Notes: generated by a model not told the origin, from the letters alone. A stretch of 32,742 nt of DNA from an uncultured Gemmatimonadota bacterium (GCA_903906325.1 CAIVJV010000085.1:1-32742); one strand, 5' to 3'; positions 7,316-15,423 are shown, counted from the stretch's first letter. Numbers and translations: made by a program.

Positions 7316-9516
7316 GCCCACCGGAGATCGTGCCGGGAGAGGGGGAGCGAGCGCACCCGCTTCCCGGTGGCCGCGAAGATCGCGTTGGTGATGGCCGGGA
7401 TCACCGGCGGGAGCGCGGGCTCCCCCATCCCGGTGGGGGGGAATTCCGTGGTGCGGAAGTGGACCTCGACCGGCGGCGCCTGATTGATCCGCAGGAGCTC
7501 GAAGTCGTTGAAGTTCGCTTGCACGACGCGGCCGGCGTCGATGGTGATCTCCTGCTTCAGCGCCTCCCCGATCCCATCGAGCACCGACCCCTGCACCTGC
7601 TGCAGCGCCCCGCTCGGATTGATGATCGTGCTTCCCACATCGCCCGCGGCCCAGACCTTCACCACGCGGAGATCGCCGCTCGGGCTCACGCGCACCTCCG
7701 CCACCTCGGCGAAGTACCCGCGATGGCTGAAGTGGAAGCCGATCCCCATCCCACTCCCCTTGGGGAGCGTGCGCGTGCCCCATCCCGACTTCTCGGCGAC
7801 GAGGTCGAGCACGCCGAGCATCCGGCTCGGGTCCATGGCGCCGGCGGGCATCGCGCCGCCCTCCGGCTTCTGGATCTGTTGTAGGAGCTGCCGCCGCATC
7901 GCGAGGGGATCCTTCCCCGCCGCATGGGCGAGTTCGTCGATGAACGACTGGAAGACGAAGGCGATCGCGTTGCTGGTCGGCGCGCGGAGCGCCCCGGTGG
8001 GGACGCCGAGGGGGATGACCGAGCTCCCGAGGGAGAAGTTCGGGATGAAGTGCGCGGGGAACTCCGTGGGTTGGATCCCAGCGGAGGGGGCGAAGCGCTC
8101 TCCCTCACCGAAGGTCACGAAGTGATCGCTCCATCCGATGATGCGGCCGTCGGCGTCGAGGGCGCCGCGGAGGCCGTGCCACCCGGCGGGTCGATAGAAG
8201 TCGTGCCGGATGTCGTCCTCGCGGCTCCAGGTGAGCTTCACCGGGACGCCGGCCTGCTTGGCGATCGCCGCCGCCTCGACCATGTAGTCGTTGTTGAGGC
8301 GCCGGCCGAAGCCGCCGCCGCCACGGACCTGATGCACCGTGATCGCCGCGGGGGCGAGGCCGAGGGTGGTGGCGACGAGTTGGCGGCCGTTCTCCGGCGT
8401 CTGGCTCGGCGCCCAGATCTCCATCCGCCCATCGGCGAAGCGCGCGGTGCAGGTCTGCGGCTCCATCGTCGCGTGGGCGATGAAGGGGTATTCGTAGCGT
8501 GCCTCGACCACCTTCGCGGCACGCGCGAAGGCCGCGCTCACATCGCCGTCGGCGCGGAGGACGCGCGCCGGCTTCCCCTCGAGGAGCGACTCCGCCTGCG
8601 CGGCGAAGTCGGCGGAGCTCTGGGCCGCGGTGGGGTGCGCGGCCCAGCTCACGCGGAGCCGGCGCCGTGCGGCCTGCGCATGCCAGGTGGTGTCGGCGAG
8701 GATCGCGACACCGGGCATGAGGCCGTTGAGGGCGGTCCCGCCCTCGAGGACGAAGACCTGCTTCACCCCGGGCGCGTTCTTCACCTCGTCGACGTTCGCG
8801 CGCGCGACCTTCGCGCCGAAGACCGGGGCCTTCTCGTAGACGGCGTGGAGCATCCCGGGGACGGTGACGTCGATCGCGAAGATCGGGGCGCCGCGGACGA
8901 TCTTCGCATTGTCGATGTTCGGGGTCGCGCGCCCGATGATGCGGAAGGATTTGGGATCCTTGAGCGGGACCGAGGCGGGATCGGGGACGGGGAGGGTCGC
9001 CGCGGTGGTCGCGAGGGCGCCGTAGGTGAGGCGCCGCTTCGAGGCCGCGTGGACGACAACGCCCGGCTCGGTGGTGCACTCGGTGACGGGGACCATCCAC
9101 GTCTGCGCGGCGGCGGCGAGCAGGAGCTGCCGACCGACGGCCCCGGCGCGGCGGAGCGGCTCCCACTGGGTGGGGGTCGCGGTGCTCCCCCCCTCGAACT
9201 GGCGCCCGTATCTCGCCTCATCGAGCGGGGCCTGCTCGATGGTGATCGTCTTCCACTCCACATCGAGCTCCTCGGCGATGAGCATCGGGAGCATCGTCTT
9301 GATCCCCTGGCCCGTCTCCGGGTTCTTGGCGACGATGGTGATCGCGCCCTCGGGGGTGATGCGGATGAAGGCGTTCGGGGTGAACGGGGTCGTCGACCCC
9401 GGGGCGGGTGCAGCGGCCCAGAGCGCCCCGGTGCCGTCCAGATCGATCAGCGTGCCGATGAGGAGGCCGCCACCCGCGAGCGAGGTGACGCGGAGGAAGG
9501 TGCGGCGATCGGTCAT
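7312..9516 (-). CDS. iorB: Molybdopterin-binding subunit of an IorB-type aldehyde/isoquinoline oxidoreductase
   Basis: A 734-residue large subunit of the xanthine oxidase family, of the isoquinoline 1-oxidoreductase beta (IorB) branch. The N-terminus MTDRRTFLRVTSLAGGGLL is a twin-arginine signal, so the folded cofactor-loaded enzyme is probably exported. Cofactor-binding motifs include GGGGFGRRLNNDYMVEA. GMGEPALPPV, with the catalytic Glu near residue 699, is followed by AITNAIFAATGKRVRSLPL as in the family. The enzyme would hydroxylate an aldehyde or N-heterocycle using water and pass electrons to the 2Fe-2S subunit encoded just upstream; the true substrate is unknown. It overlaps both neighbours by four bases, so the four genes IorA, IorB, XdhC and MocA form one unit. 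Confidence 0.9.
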   Translation of the reverse strand: MTDRRTFLRVTSLAGGGLLIGTLIDLDGTGALWAAAPAPGSTTPFTPNAFIRITPEGAITIVAKNPETGQGIKTMLPMLIAEELDVEWKTITIEQAPLDEARYGRQFEGGSTATPTQWEPLRRAGAVGRQLLLAAAAQTWMVPVTECTTEPGVVVHAASKRRLTYGALATTAATLPVPDPASVPLKDPKSFRIIGRATPNIDNAKIVRGAPIFAIDVTVPGMLHAVYEKAPVFGAKVARANVDEVKNAPGVKQVFVLEGGTALNGLMPGVAILADTTWHAQAARRRLRVSWAAHPTAAQSSADFAAQAESLLEGKPARVLRADGDVSAAFARAAKVVEARYEYPFIAHATMEPQTCTARFADGRMEIWAPSQTPENGRQLVATTLGLAPAAITVHQVRGGGGFGRRLNNDYMVEAAAIAKQAGVPVKLTWSREDDIRHDFYRPAGWHGLRGALDADGRIIGWSDHFVTFGEGERFAPSAGIQPTEFPAHFIPNFSLGSSVIPLGVPTGALRAPTSNAIAFVFQSFIDELAHAAGKDPLAMRRQLLQQIQKPEGGAMPAGAMDPSRMLGVLDLVAEKSGWGTRTLPKGSGMGIGFHFSHRGYFAEVAEVRVSPSGDLRVVKVWAAGDVGSTIINPSGALQQVQGSVLDGIGEALKQEITIDAGRVVQANFNDFELLRINQAPPVEVHFRTTEFPPTGMGEPALPPVIPAITNAIFAATGKRVRSLPLSRHDLRWA

Positions 9517-9986
9517 CGCTTCGTCCCCTCACGCTTGAGCACCGCGGCCCGCTTGATCCCCTCACGGATCCGTTGGTAGGTCGCACAGCGGCAGAGGTTC
9601 CCGACCATCGCCGCATCGATGTCGGCGTCGGTGGGGTTGGGATGCTTGCTCAGCAGGTCGGCGGCCTGCATGAGCTGCCCCGCCTGGCAGTAGCCGCACT
9701 GCGGGACGTCGAGCTCCTGCCAGGCGCGCTGCAGCGGGTGCGTGGCGTCGGTCGAGAGTCCTTCGATCGTCGTGACCTGCTGTCCCTGCACCGCGGAGGC
9801 GGGGATCTGACAGGCCCGCGTCGCCGCCCCATTGAGGTGTACGGTGCAGGCGCCGCACTGTGCGATCCCGCAGCCGAACTTGGTCCCCTTGAGGTCGAGC
9901 ACATCGCGCAGCACCCAGAGGAGGGGCATGTCGGCGGGGACGTCGGCGGTGCGGGGGGTCCCATTGACGGTGAAGGTCACGACCAT
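9513..9986 (-). CDS. iorA: 2Fe-2S subunit of the IorAB-type molybdenum hydroxylase
   Basis: A 157-residue iron-sulfur subunit. A plant-ferredoxin-like cluster site, GCGIAQCGACTVHLNG plus a later Cys in ATRACQIP, is followed by the four-cysteine second cluster in QCGYCQAGQ and NLCRCATYQRI. This is the standard two-cluster layout of the small subunits of xanthine-oxidase-family enzymes that lack a separate FAD subunit. It relays electrons from the molybdenum centre to an acceptor, often a cytochrome for IorAB-type enzymes. Unlike the large subunit it has no signal, which suggests co-export. The ATG at 9986 is preceded by GAGGAG at good spacing, so this operon has a leader, and the four-base overlap with iorB indicates coupling. 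Confidence 0.92.
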   Translation of the reverse strand: MVVTFTVNGTPRTADVPADMPLLWVLRDVLDLKGTKFGCGIAQCGACTVHLNGAATRACQIPASAVQGQQVTTIEGLSTDATHPLQRAWQELDVPQCGYCQAGQLMQAADLLSKHPNPTDADIDAAMVGNLCRCATYQRIREGIKRAAVLKREGTKR

Positions 9987-10090
9987 GATCGGCTCCTCGG
10001 GGGCCCCGATTCGGGGCGACAGGGGTGATGCTCCAAACTACATTGGGAAGGTCCGCTCGGGACATCGGCCCAGGTCACCTCTCTCCCTCC
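9987..10090. promoter_or_regulatory. divergent promoter region between iorA and cardiolipin synthase
   Basis: These 104 bases hold the Shine-Dalgarno of iorA (GAGGAG on the minus strand) and a near-perfect palindrome CCCCGATTCGGGG at 10004-10016. A candidate -10 box TACATT lies at 10039-10044, facing the cardiolipin synthase gene. The palindrome lies in the predicted iorA leader and could be an operator or a short hairpin. No transcription factor site was recognised. Confidence 0.35.
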
Positions 10091-11545
10091 GTGCGCGCCC
10101 TCCTCCACTCGCTCCCCGTCTGGTGGCCCTACGCGGCCGGTGCGCTCGCCCTCGTGATGAGCGTCGTGGCGAGCCTGCACGCCGTGCTCCGGAAGCGCGA
10201 TGTCCGGGCGGCGATCGGATGGGTGGGGCTCATCTGGCTGGCCCCCTGGGTGGGGGCGATCATCTACGCCGCCTTCGGGCTCAACCGCATCAAGCGGCGG
10301 GCGAGCGTCCTCCACCGGCGGCGCCGGCGCCTCCCGCTCTCGACCACGGCGGCGATGCGGATCGCGACCGGGAAGCGGCAGGTCCTCGCGGACACGCACC
10401 TCCGGGCGCAGGCGCAGCTCGGGGATCGGCTCACCGAGCGCCCGATCGTCGGCGGCAACGAGGTCGTCCTCCTGCAGGATGGCGACGCCTGCTATCCCGC
10501 GATGCGCGAGGCGATCGAGGGGGCGCAGCGCTCGATCGCCCTCTCCACCTACATCTTCGCCGATGACGAGGCGGGGCGCCCGATCATCGAGGCGCTGATC
10601 GCCGCCCATCGCCGCGGGGTGGAGGTGCGGGTGCTCGTCGACGGGTTCGGCTCCCTCTACACCTGGCCGCGCGCCCACGTCGCGCTGCGGAAGGCCGGGG
10701 TGCAGGCCGAGCTCTTCGCGCCGCAGCTGCGACATGCGGGGCTCGCCTTCTTCAATCTCCGGAACCACCGGAAGATCCTCACGGTCGACGGGACCCTCGC
10801 CTTCACCGGTGGGACCAACATCCGCCGTGACAACCTCCACGCCATCGGGCCGACGCGGCCGACGCGGGACCTGCACTTCCGGTTCGCCGGCCCGATCGTG
10901 GCGCAGATCCAGGACGCCTTCGCCGAGGATTGGGTCTTCAGCACCGGGGAGGTGTTGGACGGGCCGGCCTGGTATCCGGAGCTCACCGACGTCGGGGGGA
11001 CCGTCGCCCGGGCGATCACCGATGGGCCCGACGGCGACCTCGAGGTCCTCTCCAAGGTGTTGCATGGCGCGATCGACATGGCGCGGGAGTCGATCACCGT
11101 GGTCACGCCCTACTTCCTCCCCGATCCCGCCCTGATCACCGCCCTCTCCGTGGCGGCGTTGCGTGGGGTGGCGGTGCGGATCGTGATCCCGGCGCACGTG
11201 AACATCGTCCCGGTGGGGTGGGCGGCGGCGGCGCAGCTCTGGCAGGTGCTGCGGCCCGGGTGCCGCGTCTTCCTCTCGCCCAAGCCGTTCGACCATAGCA
11301 AGGTCATGATCGTGGATCGCCACTGGGCGCTGGTGGGCTCCACCAACTGGGATCCGCGGAGCCTGCGGCTCAACTTCGAGCTCGATGTGGAGCTCTACTG
11401 CCCGAGCTGTGCCGGCGCCCTCGCCGACCTGGTGGACCAGCGGATCGCCGAGAGCCGTGAGGTCACCCTCGAGGAGCTCGACGGCCGACCGTTCGGGATC
11501 AAGGTGCGCGACGGACTCGCGCGGCTCCTCTCGCCCTATCTATAG
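10091..11545 (+). CDS. cls: Cardiolipin synthase-like phospholipase D
   Basis: A membrane-bound phospholipase D-type enzyme that would join two phosphatidylglycerols into cardiolipin. Two N-terminal hydrophobic segments (one with WWPYAAGALALVM, one with WVGLIWLAPWVGAIIYAAFG) form the PLDc_N region. Two HKD motifs follow: NHRKILTVDGTLAFTGGTNI and DHSKVMIVDRHWALVGSTNW. GTG 10091 gives 484 residues, close to the usual length of about 480-490. The frame is open to 10025, giving up to 506 residues, and no Shine-Dalgarno site decides between the starts. The TAG stop (11543-11545) is embedded in the candidate -10 box of the next gene. Family assignment is secure; the exact phospholipid acceptor cannot be read. 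Confidence 0.9.
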   Translation: MRALLHSLPVWWPYAAGALALVMSVVASLHAVLRKRDVRAAIGWVGLIWLAPWVGAIIYAAFGLNRIKRRASVLHRRRRRLPLSTTAAMRIATGKRQVLADTHLRAQAQLGDRLTERPIVGGNEVVLLQDGDACYPAMREAIEGAQRSIALSTYIFADDEAGRPIIEALIAAHRRGVEVRVLVDGFGSLYTWPRAHVALRKAGVQAELFAPQLRHAGLAFFNLRNHRKILTVDGTLAFTGGTNIRRDNLHAIGPTRPTRDLHFRFAGPIVAQIQDAFAEDWVFSTGEVLDGPAWYPELTDVGGTVARAITDGPDGDLEVLSKVLHGAIDMARESITVVTPYFLPDPALITALSVAALRGVAVRIVIPAHVNIVPVGWAAAAQLWQVLRPGCRVFLSPKPFDHSKVMIVDRHWALVGSTNWDPRSLRLNFELDVELYCPSCAGALADLVDQRIAESREVTLEELDGRPFGIKVRDGLARLLSPYL

Positions 11546-11546
11546 T
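11541..11546 (+). promoter_or_regulatory. candidate -10 hexamer TATAGT overlapping the cls stop
   Basis: TATAGT includes the cls TAG stop and ends seven bases before the ATG at 11554, which has no Shine-Dalgarno site. It is the closest match to a consensus -10 box in the window and would give a leaderless transcript for the micro-ORF and symporter. Confidence 0.5.
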
Positions 11547-11553
11547 ACCGCCC

Positions 11554-11652
11554 ATGGCGACGCGCTTCCGTGCCACCCTCCTCCGGGTGATGACCATGCA
11601 GGTCGTCGCGTTGCTCGTGCTCTGGTGGCTCCAGCGGCGCTACCCCTTCTGA
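11554..11652 (+). CDS. 32-residue membrane micro-ORF upstream of the symporter
   Basis: A 33-codon frame starts with ATG and stops with TGA seven bases before the symporter ATG. The product has a basic amphipathic N-terminus (MATRFRATLLRVMTMQ), then a hydrophobic stretch (VVALLVLWWLQ) and a basic tail (RRYPF). It looks like a single-span inner-membrane peptide. Evidence that it is real: a TATAGT box seven bases before its ATG, tight spacing to the next gene, and a Shine-Dalgarno (GAGGCG) for the symporter at its 3' end. It may be a small subunit or regulator of the symporter, or a leader peptide that couples translation. Small partner proteins are known for some SSS transporters, but I do not recognise this one. 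Confidence 0.55.
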   Translation: MATRFRATLLRVMTMQVVALLVLWWLQRRYPF

Positions 11653-11659
11653 GGCGCTG

Positions 11660-13327
11660 ATGCACGGACTCGATTGGGCGATCGTCGTCGCCTACCTCGG
11701 CTATGTGGTCTGGGACGGGCTGCGCCGTGCGCGCGGGACGGTCGATATCGAGGGGTACTTCATGGCGAACCGGAGCCTCCCCTGGTGGGCGGTCGGGCTC
11801 TCGGTGATGGCCACGCAACTCTCCGCGATCACGCTGATCGGGACCACGGGGCAGGGGGCGACCGATGGTCTCCGCTTCGTGCAGTTCTACTTCGGGCTCC
11901 CGCTCGCGATGGTGATCCTCGGCGTGACGCTCGTCCCCTTCCTGCATCAGGCGAAGGTCTACACCGCCTACGAGTATCTCGAACGGCGCTTCGACGCGCG
12001 AACGCGCACGCTGACGAGCTTCCTCTTCCTCCTCTCGCGCGGGATGTCGTGCGGGGCGATCATCTCCGCGCCCGCGGTGGTGCTCTCCGCCGTGCTCGGC
12101 GTGCCGCTCACCTGGGGGGTCGCGATCATCGGGCTCCCGACGGTGCTCTACACCGTGGTGGGTGGGGTGCAGGCGGTGACCTGGGCCGACGTGAAGCAGA
12201 TGGTGGTGATCGTCACCGCGGTGATCGCGATGGCGGTCGTGCTGATCGCGCGGCTCCCGGTGCCCCTCGATGACGCGCTCGCGGTCGCCGGGGCGGCGGG
12301 ACGGCTGCGGACCTTCGACTTCTCCTTCTCGCTGAGCGATCCGTACACCGTCTGGTCGGGGCTCATCGGGGGGACCTTCCTGATGCTCTCGTACTTCGGG
12401 ACCGACCAGAGCCAGGTGCAGCGGTATCTCACGGCGCGGTCGGTGGACGAGGCGCGGAGCTCGCTCCTCATGAGCGCGTACTGGAAGATCCCCCTCCAGG
12501 CGCTGATCCTCCTGCTCGGCGTCCTGGTCTTCCTCTTCTATGTGTTCCAGCCGGCGCCGCTCTACCACAACCCCGCGCATGAGCGGGCGATGCGCGCTTC
12601 GGCTTCGGCGACCTACGATTCACTGCACGGCGCGTACGCCGCGCAAACGGCGGTCCGGCGTGACGCGGCGACGGCGATCGCGTCGGCGCGCGACGCCGGG
12701 GACCGTGCGGCGGAGTCGTCCGCGATCGCGGCCTTCCAGGCGAGCGAGCGCGAGGCGGAGATCACCCGCGCGGCCGCGCTGGCCGAGGCGGGGAAGGTGG
12801 TGCGTGGTCCGACGCGGGATGTGAACTATGTGATCCCGCGCTTCGTGCTCGATCACCTCCCCATGGGGCTCGTGGGGCTCTTCCTCGCCGCGGTCCTCGC
12901 GGCGGCGATGTCGAGCGTGGCGGCCGAGCTCAATTCGCTCAGTACCGCGACGATCGTCGATTTCTATCGGCGGCGCGTCCGGACCGATGCGAGCGAGGCG
13001 CACTACCTGACCGCCTCCAAGTGGTCCACCGCCGTCTGGGGGCTCTTCGCCTGCGTCGTCGCCACCTATGCGGCGACGTTGGGGTCGTTGATCGAGGTCG
13101 TGAACCGCTTCGGTTCCTTCTTCTACGGTTCGATCCTCGGCGTCTTCCTCCTCGCGATGCTCCCCCGCGCGCGCGGACGGGGCGCCTTCTATGGGTTGCT
13201 CGCCGGGATGGCGACGGTCGGTGCGGTGAGTGTTGTCGCCCCACAGGTCGCCTTCCTCTGGCACAATGTGATCGGGGCCCTCGTGGTGATCGCGGTGGGG
13301 CTCGCGTTGAGTCCGCGCGCGGGATAA
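11660..13327 (+). CDS. Sodium:solute symporter (SSS/SLC5 family)
   Basis: A 555-residue sodium-coupled symporter. The N-terminal core matches the family: RRARGTVDIEGYFMANRSLP, WWAVGLSVMATQLSAITLIG, and YTAYEYLERRFDARTRTLTS. Later helices include SYFGTDQSQVQRYLTARS and LAAAMSSVAAELNSLST. About 12-13 transmembrane segments are expected. An Ala-rich, highly charged stretch at about residues 301-387 lies between two helices; it looks helical and possibly coiled-coil, and is longer than the usual loop. The substrate is not readable. Its place before arginase and ornithine cyclodeaminase allows an amino acid such as arginine, ornithine or proline. The start has a GAGG Shine-Dalgarno, consistent with co-transcription with the micro-ORF. 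Confidence 0.88.
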   Translation: MHGLDWAIVVAYLGYVVWDGLRRARGTVDIEGYFMANRSLPWWAVGLSVMATQLSAITLIGTTGQGATDGLRFVQFYFGLPLAMVILGVTLVPFLHQAKVYTAYEYLERRFDARTRTLTSFLFLLSRGMSCGAIISAPAVVLSAVLGVPLTWGVAIIGLPTVLYTVVGGVQAVTWADVKQMVVIVTAVIAMAVVLIARLPVPLDDALAVAGAAGRLRTFDFSFSLSDPYTVWSGLIGGTFLMLSYFGTDQSQVQRYLTARSVDEARSSLLMSAYWKIPLQALILLLGVLVFLFYVFQPAPLYHNPAHERAMRASASATYDSLHGAYAAQTAVRRDAATAIASARDAGDRAAESSAIAAFQASEREAEITRAAALAEAGKVVRGPTRDVNYVIPRFVLDHLPMGLVGLFLAAVLAAAMSSVAAELNSLSTATIVDFYRRRVRTDASEAHYLTASKWSTAVWGLFACVVATYAATLGSLIEVVNRFGSFFYGSILGVFLLAMLPRARGRGAFYGLLAGMATVGAVSVVAPQVAFLWHNVIGALVVIAVGLALSPRAG

Positions 13328-13417
13328 TCATGCCGCGGGCCATGCATAGCGCGTGCAAGCGCTGCATGGCTATGCCGAGGGGTTCCGTGCGTCGGGGCGT
13401 GATGTAGGCTCCCTCGC
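13328..13417 (+). promoter_or_regulatory. symporter-arginase spacer with two mutually exclusive hairpins and a -10 box
   Basis: Arms GCCATGC(AT)AGCGC at 13339-13352 and GCGCTGCATGGC at 13359-13370 pair through 12 base pairs with a 2-nt bulge and a six-base loop. An overlapping alternative pairs GCATAGC (13344-13350) with GCTATGC (13369-13375). The two structures cannot coexist, as in attenuators, although neither has a following T-run. TAGGCT (13405-13410) then ends seven bases before the arginase ATG and is a candidate leaderless promoter. Confidence 0.4.
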
Positions 13418-14329
13418 ATGTCCACCATCCGCCTCATCGGTGTCCCCATGGACCTCGGCGCCTCGCGGCGCGGGGTCGACATGGGCCCCTCCGCCGTCCG
13501 CTACACCGATCTCCGCGACCGTCTCGTGACCTTGGGGCATGTGGTCGAGGACGTGGGGAACGTCCCGGTGCCATTCCGCGAGGATGCCGCGCGCGGGGCG
13601 CAGCGTGGGGCGCGCTATCTCGGGGCGATCACCGAGGTGTGCACCGCGGTCGCGCGGGTCACGCGCGAGGCGCTCGAGGCGGGGGCCTTCCCCGTGGTGC
13701 TCGGCGGGGACCATGCGCTCGCGGCGGGATCGATCGCCGGGGCGGCGGCGCATCTCGGCGCGCGCGGGGCACGGCTCGGCGCGTTCTGGATCGATGCGCA
13801 CGGCGACATCAATACGCCCGCGACCTCGCGGTCGGGGAATGTGCATGGGATGCCGCTCGCCGCACTGCTCGGGCATGGGGACAAGGCGATGCGGAGCATC
13901 GCGGGGGCGAAGCCCGCGCTCCGTGCGCCAGATGTGGCGCTGGTGGGATTGCGCGACCTCGATGCGCCGGAGCGGCATCACATCGCCGCGTGGGGGCTCT
14001 CCGCCTTCACCATGCGGCATCTCGACGAGCGCGGGGTGCGGGCGGTGATGGAGGAGGCGATCGCGCGTGTCACGCGGGAGACCGACGGGCTCTGGATCTC
14101 CTTGGACATGGATGTGATCGATCCCGATGAGGCGCCGGGGGTCGGGACCGCGGTGCCTGGCGGGATGACCTATCGCGAGGCGCATCTCGCGATGGAGATG
14201 CTCGCGGATACGGGCAAGGTGATCGGGGTGGACCTCGTCGAGGTGAACCCGGTGCTCGATGAGCGGAATCGGACCGCGGAGATCGCCTGCGAGCTGATCC
14301 TCAGTGCCTGTGGGAAGCGGATCCTATGA
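13418..14329 (+). CDS. rocF: Arginase
   Basis: A 303-residue ureohydrolase that cleaves L-arginine to ornithine and urea with a binuclear manganese centre. The metal ligands are visible in LGGDHALAAG (near residue 98), WIDAHGDINTP (near 126) and SLDMDVIDP (near 230). Substrate-loop residues are in SGNVHGMPLAALLG, and the C-terminal GVDLVEVNPVLD is typical. These features favour arginase over agmatinase. The N-terminus IRLIGVPMDLGASRRGVDMGPSAVRY is canonical. The gene overlaps the ornithine cyclodeaminase by four bases, so its product ornithine is likely passed straight to proline synthesis. No Shine-Dalgarno precedes the ATG, but TAGGCT lies seven bases upstream. Confidence 0.95.
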   Translation: MSTIRLIGVPMDLGASRRGVDMGPSAVRYTDLRDRLVTLGHVVEDVGNVPVPFREDAARGAQRGARYLGAITEVCTAVARVTREALEAGAFPVVLGGDHALAAGSIAGAAAHLGARGARLGAFWIDAHGDINTPATSRSGNVHGMPLAALLGHGDKAMRSIAGAKPALRAPDVALVGLRDLDAPERHHIAAWGLSAFTMRHLDERGVRAVMEEAIARVTRETDGLWISLDMDVIDPDEAPGVGTAVPGGMTYREAHLAMEMLADTGKVIGVDLVEVNPVLDERNRTAEIACELILSACGKRIL

Positions 14330-15423
14330 CGGCCACGGTGCGGTATCTCCCGCCGGACTTCTCGGTCGCCGCGCTGCGGGCGGCGCCCCCGGCACGCACC
14401 GTGTCGGTCGAGCGGGATGGCGTCCTCCCGGAGGGCTTCTTCGCGACGACCAATCTCCCGACCTACATCAAGGAGCGCGATGGGCGCTGGGTGATGCCCA
14501 GGGAGCCTCGCATGGACGGGGTGCTCGTGCGCGATGGGGCGGGGCAGTGGTGGGTGCGTGAGGGACGGCGCGTGCGCGCGGGCGACGCGGTGGTGGTCGG
14601 GTTGGCCGAGGATGGGACCGAGGGGGTGTTGGTCCATGCGCGCGGGTTCGTGCCCGAGGGCGAGGCGGCCGGCGATTTCCATTTCATGTCGAGCCAGGTC
14701 TCGCGCGAGAAGCCGATCGACTATGCGGCGATCGCGCGGATGCTCGTCGAGGAGAAGCGCCGTGGCGGGTACGTGCTCTGGGTCACCGGCCCCGCGCTGG
14801 TGCACTCGCGGGCGCGCGACAACCTCGTCTGGTTCATCCGGAACGGTTATGTGCAGGCGTTGCTCGCGGGGAATGCCGTCGCGGTGCATGACATCGAGGC
14901 GGCGATCGTCGGGACGACGCTCGGGATGACGAGTCAGGGGGAACCCACGGCGGGGGGGCATGCGGCACATATGCGCGCGATCAACGCGGTGCGTCGGGCG
15001 GGTTCGATCCGCGCCGCGGTGGCCGACGGGACGATCACGAGCGGGATCATGCATGCCTGCGTGGTGGAGGAGGTCCCCTACGTCCTCGCGGGCTCCCTGC
15101 GGGACGATGGCCCGCTCCCCGATGTGCTGACCGATATGGTCGCGGCGCAGGAGGCGACGCGCGCGCATACCATCCAGGCGACGATGGCGGTGATGATCGC
15201 GACGGCGCTGCATTCGATCGCGGTGGGGAACATGCTCCCGGCGTATTACGAGGATCCGCAGCGGGGGCTCTGTGAGCTCCCGACGATCTGCGTGGACGCG
15301 AGCGAGTTCCTCGTGAGCAAGCTCAAGGACCGCGGGACGCACCAGGCGATCGGGGTGGTGACCAACGCGCAGGACTTCATGAGCATCCTGCGGGCGGCCG
15401 TGGAGCGCGAGGTCGCGGCGTAG
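14326..15423 (+). CDS. Archaeal-type ornithine cyclodeaminase (COG1915, LOR/SDH-domain)
   Basis: A 365-residue protein of the COG1915 family, which contains the ornithine cyclodeaminases first described in methanogens and the C-terminal half of cyanobacterial AgrE/ArgZ. It is unrelated in sequence to the classical mu-crystallin-type OCD. Residues 1-110 form the LOR/SDH-like domain (FFATTNLPTYIKERDGRWVM, PREPRMDGVLV). The rest is an NAD-binding Rossmann-like part with the hallmark NGYVQALLAGNAVAVHDIE near residue 180. The expected reaction is ornithine to proline plus ammonia. Its ATG lies inside the arginase stop (ATGA), strong support for a coupled arginine-to-proline pathway. The convergent Rieske gene ends 43 bases downstream. 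Confidence 0.85.
   Translation: MTATVRYLPPDFSVAALRAAPPARTVSVERDGVLPEGFFATTNLPTYIKERDGRWVMPREPRMDGVLVRDGAGQWWVREGRRVRAGDAVVVGLAEDGTEGVLVHARGFVPEGEAAGDFHFMSSQVSREKPIDYAAIARMLVEEKRRGGYVLWVTGPALVHSRARDNLVWFIRNGYVQALLAGNAVAVHDIEAAIVGTTLGMTSQGEPTAGGHAAHMRAINAVRRAGSIRAAVADGTITSGIMHACVVEEVPYVLAGSLRDDGPLPDVLTDMVAAQEATRAHTIQATMAVMIATALHSIAVGNMLPAYYEDPQRGLCELPTICVDASEFLVSKLKDRGTHQAIGVVTNAQDFMSILRAAVEREVAA

Noticed and set aside
6143..7483. A 446-residue plus-strand frame antisense to XdhC
   Set aside because: High-GC shadow: low-complexity Arg/Gly/His composition, no motif, and fully opposite a well-supported gene.
7924..9579. A 551-residue plus-strand frame antisense to the molybdopterin subunit
   Set aside because: Shadow frame with biased composition; the opposite strand has the complete IorB motifs.
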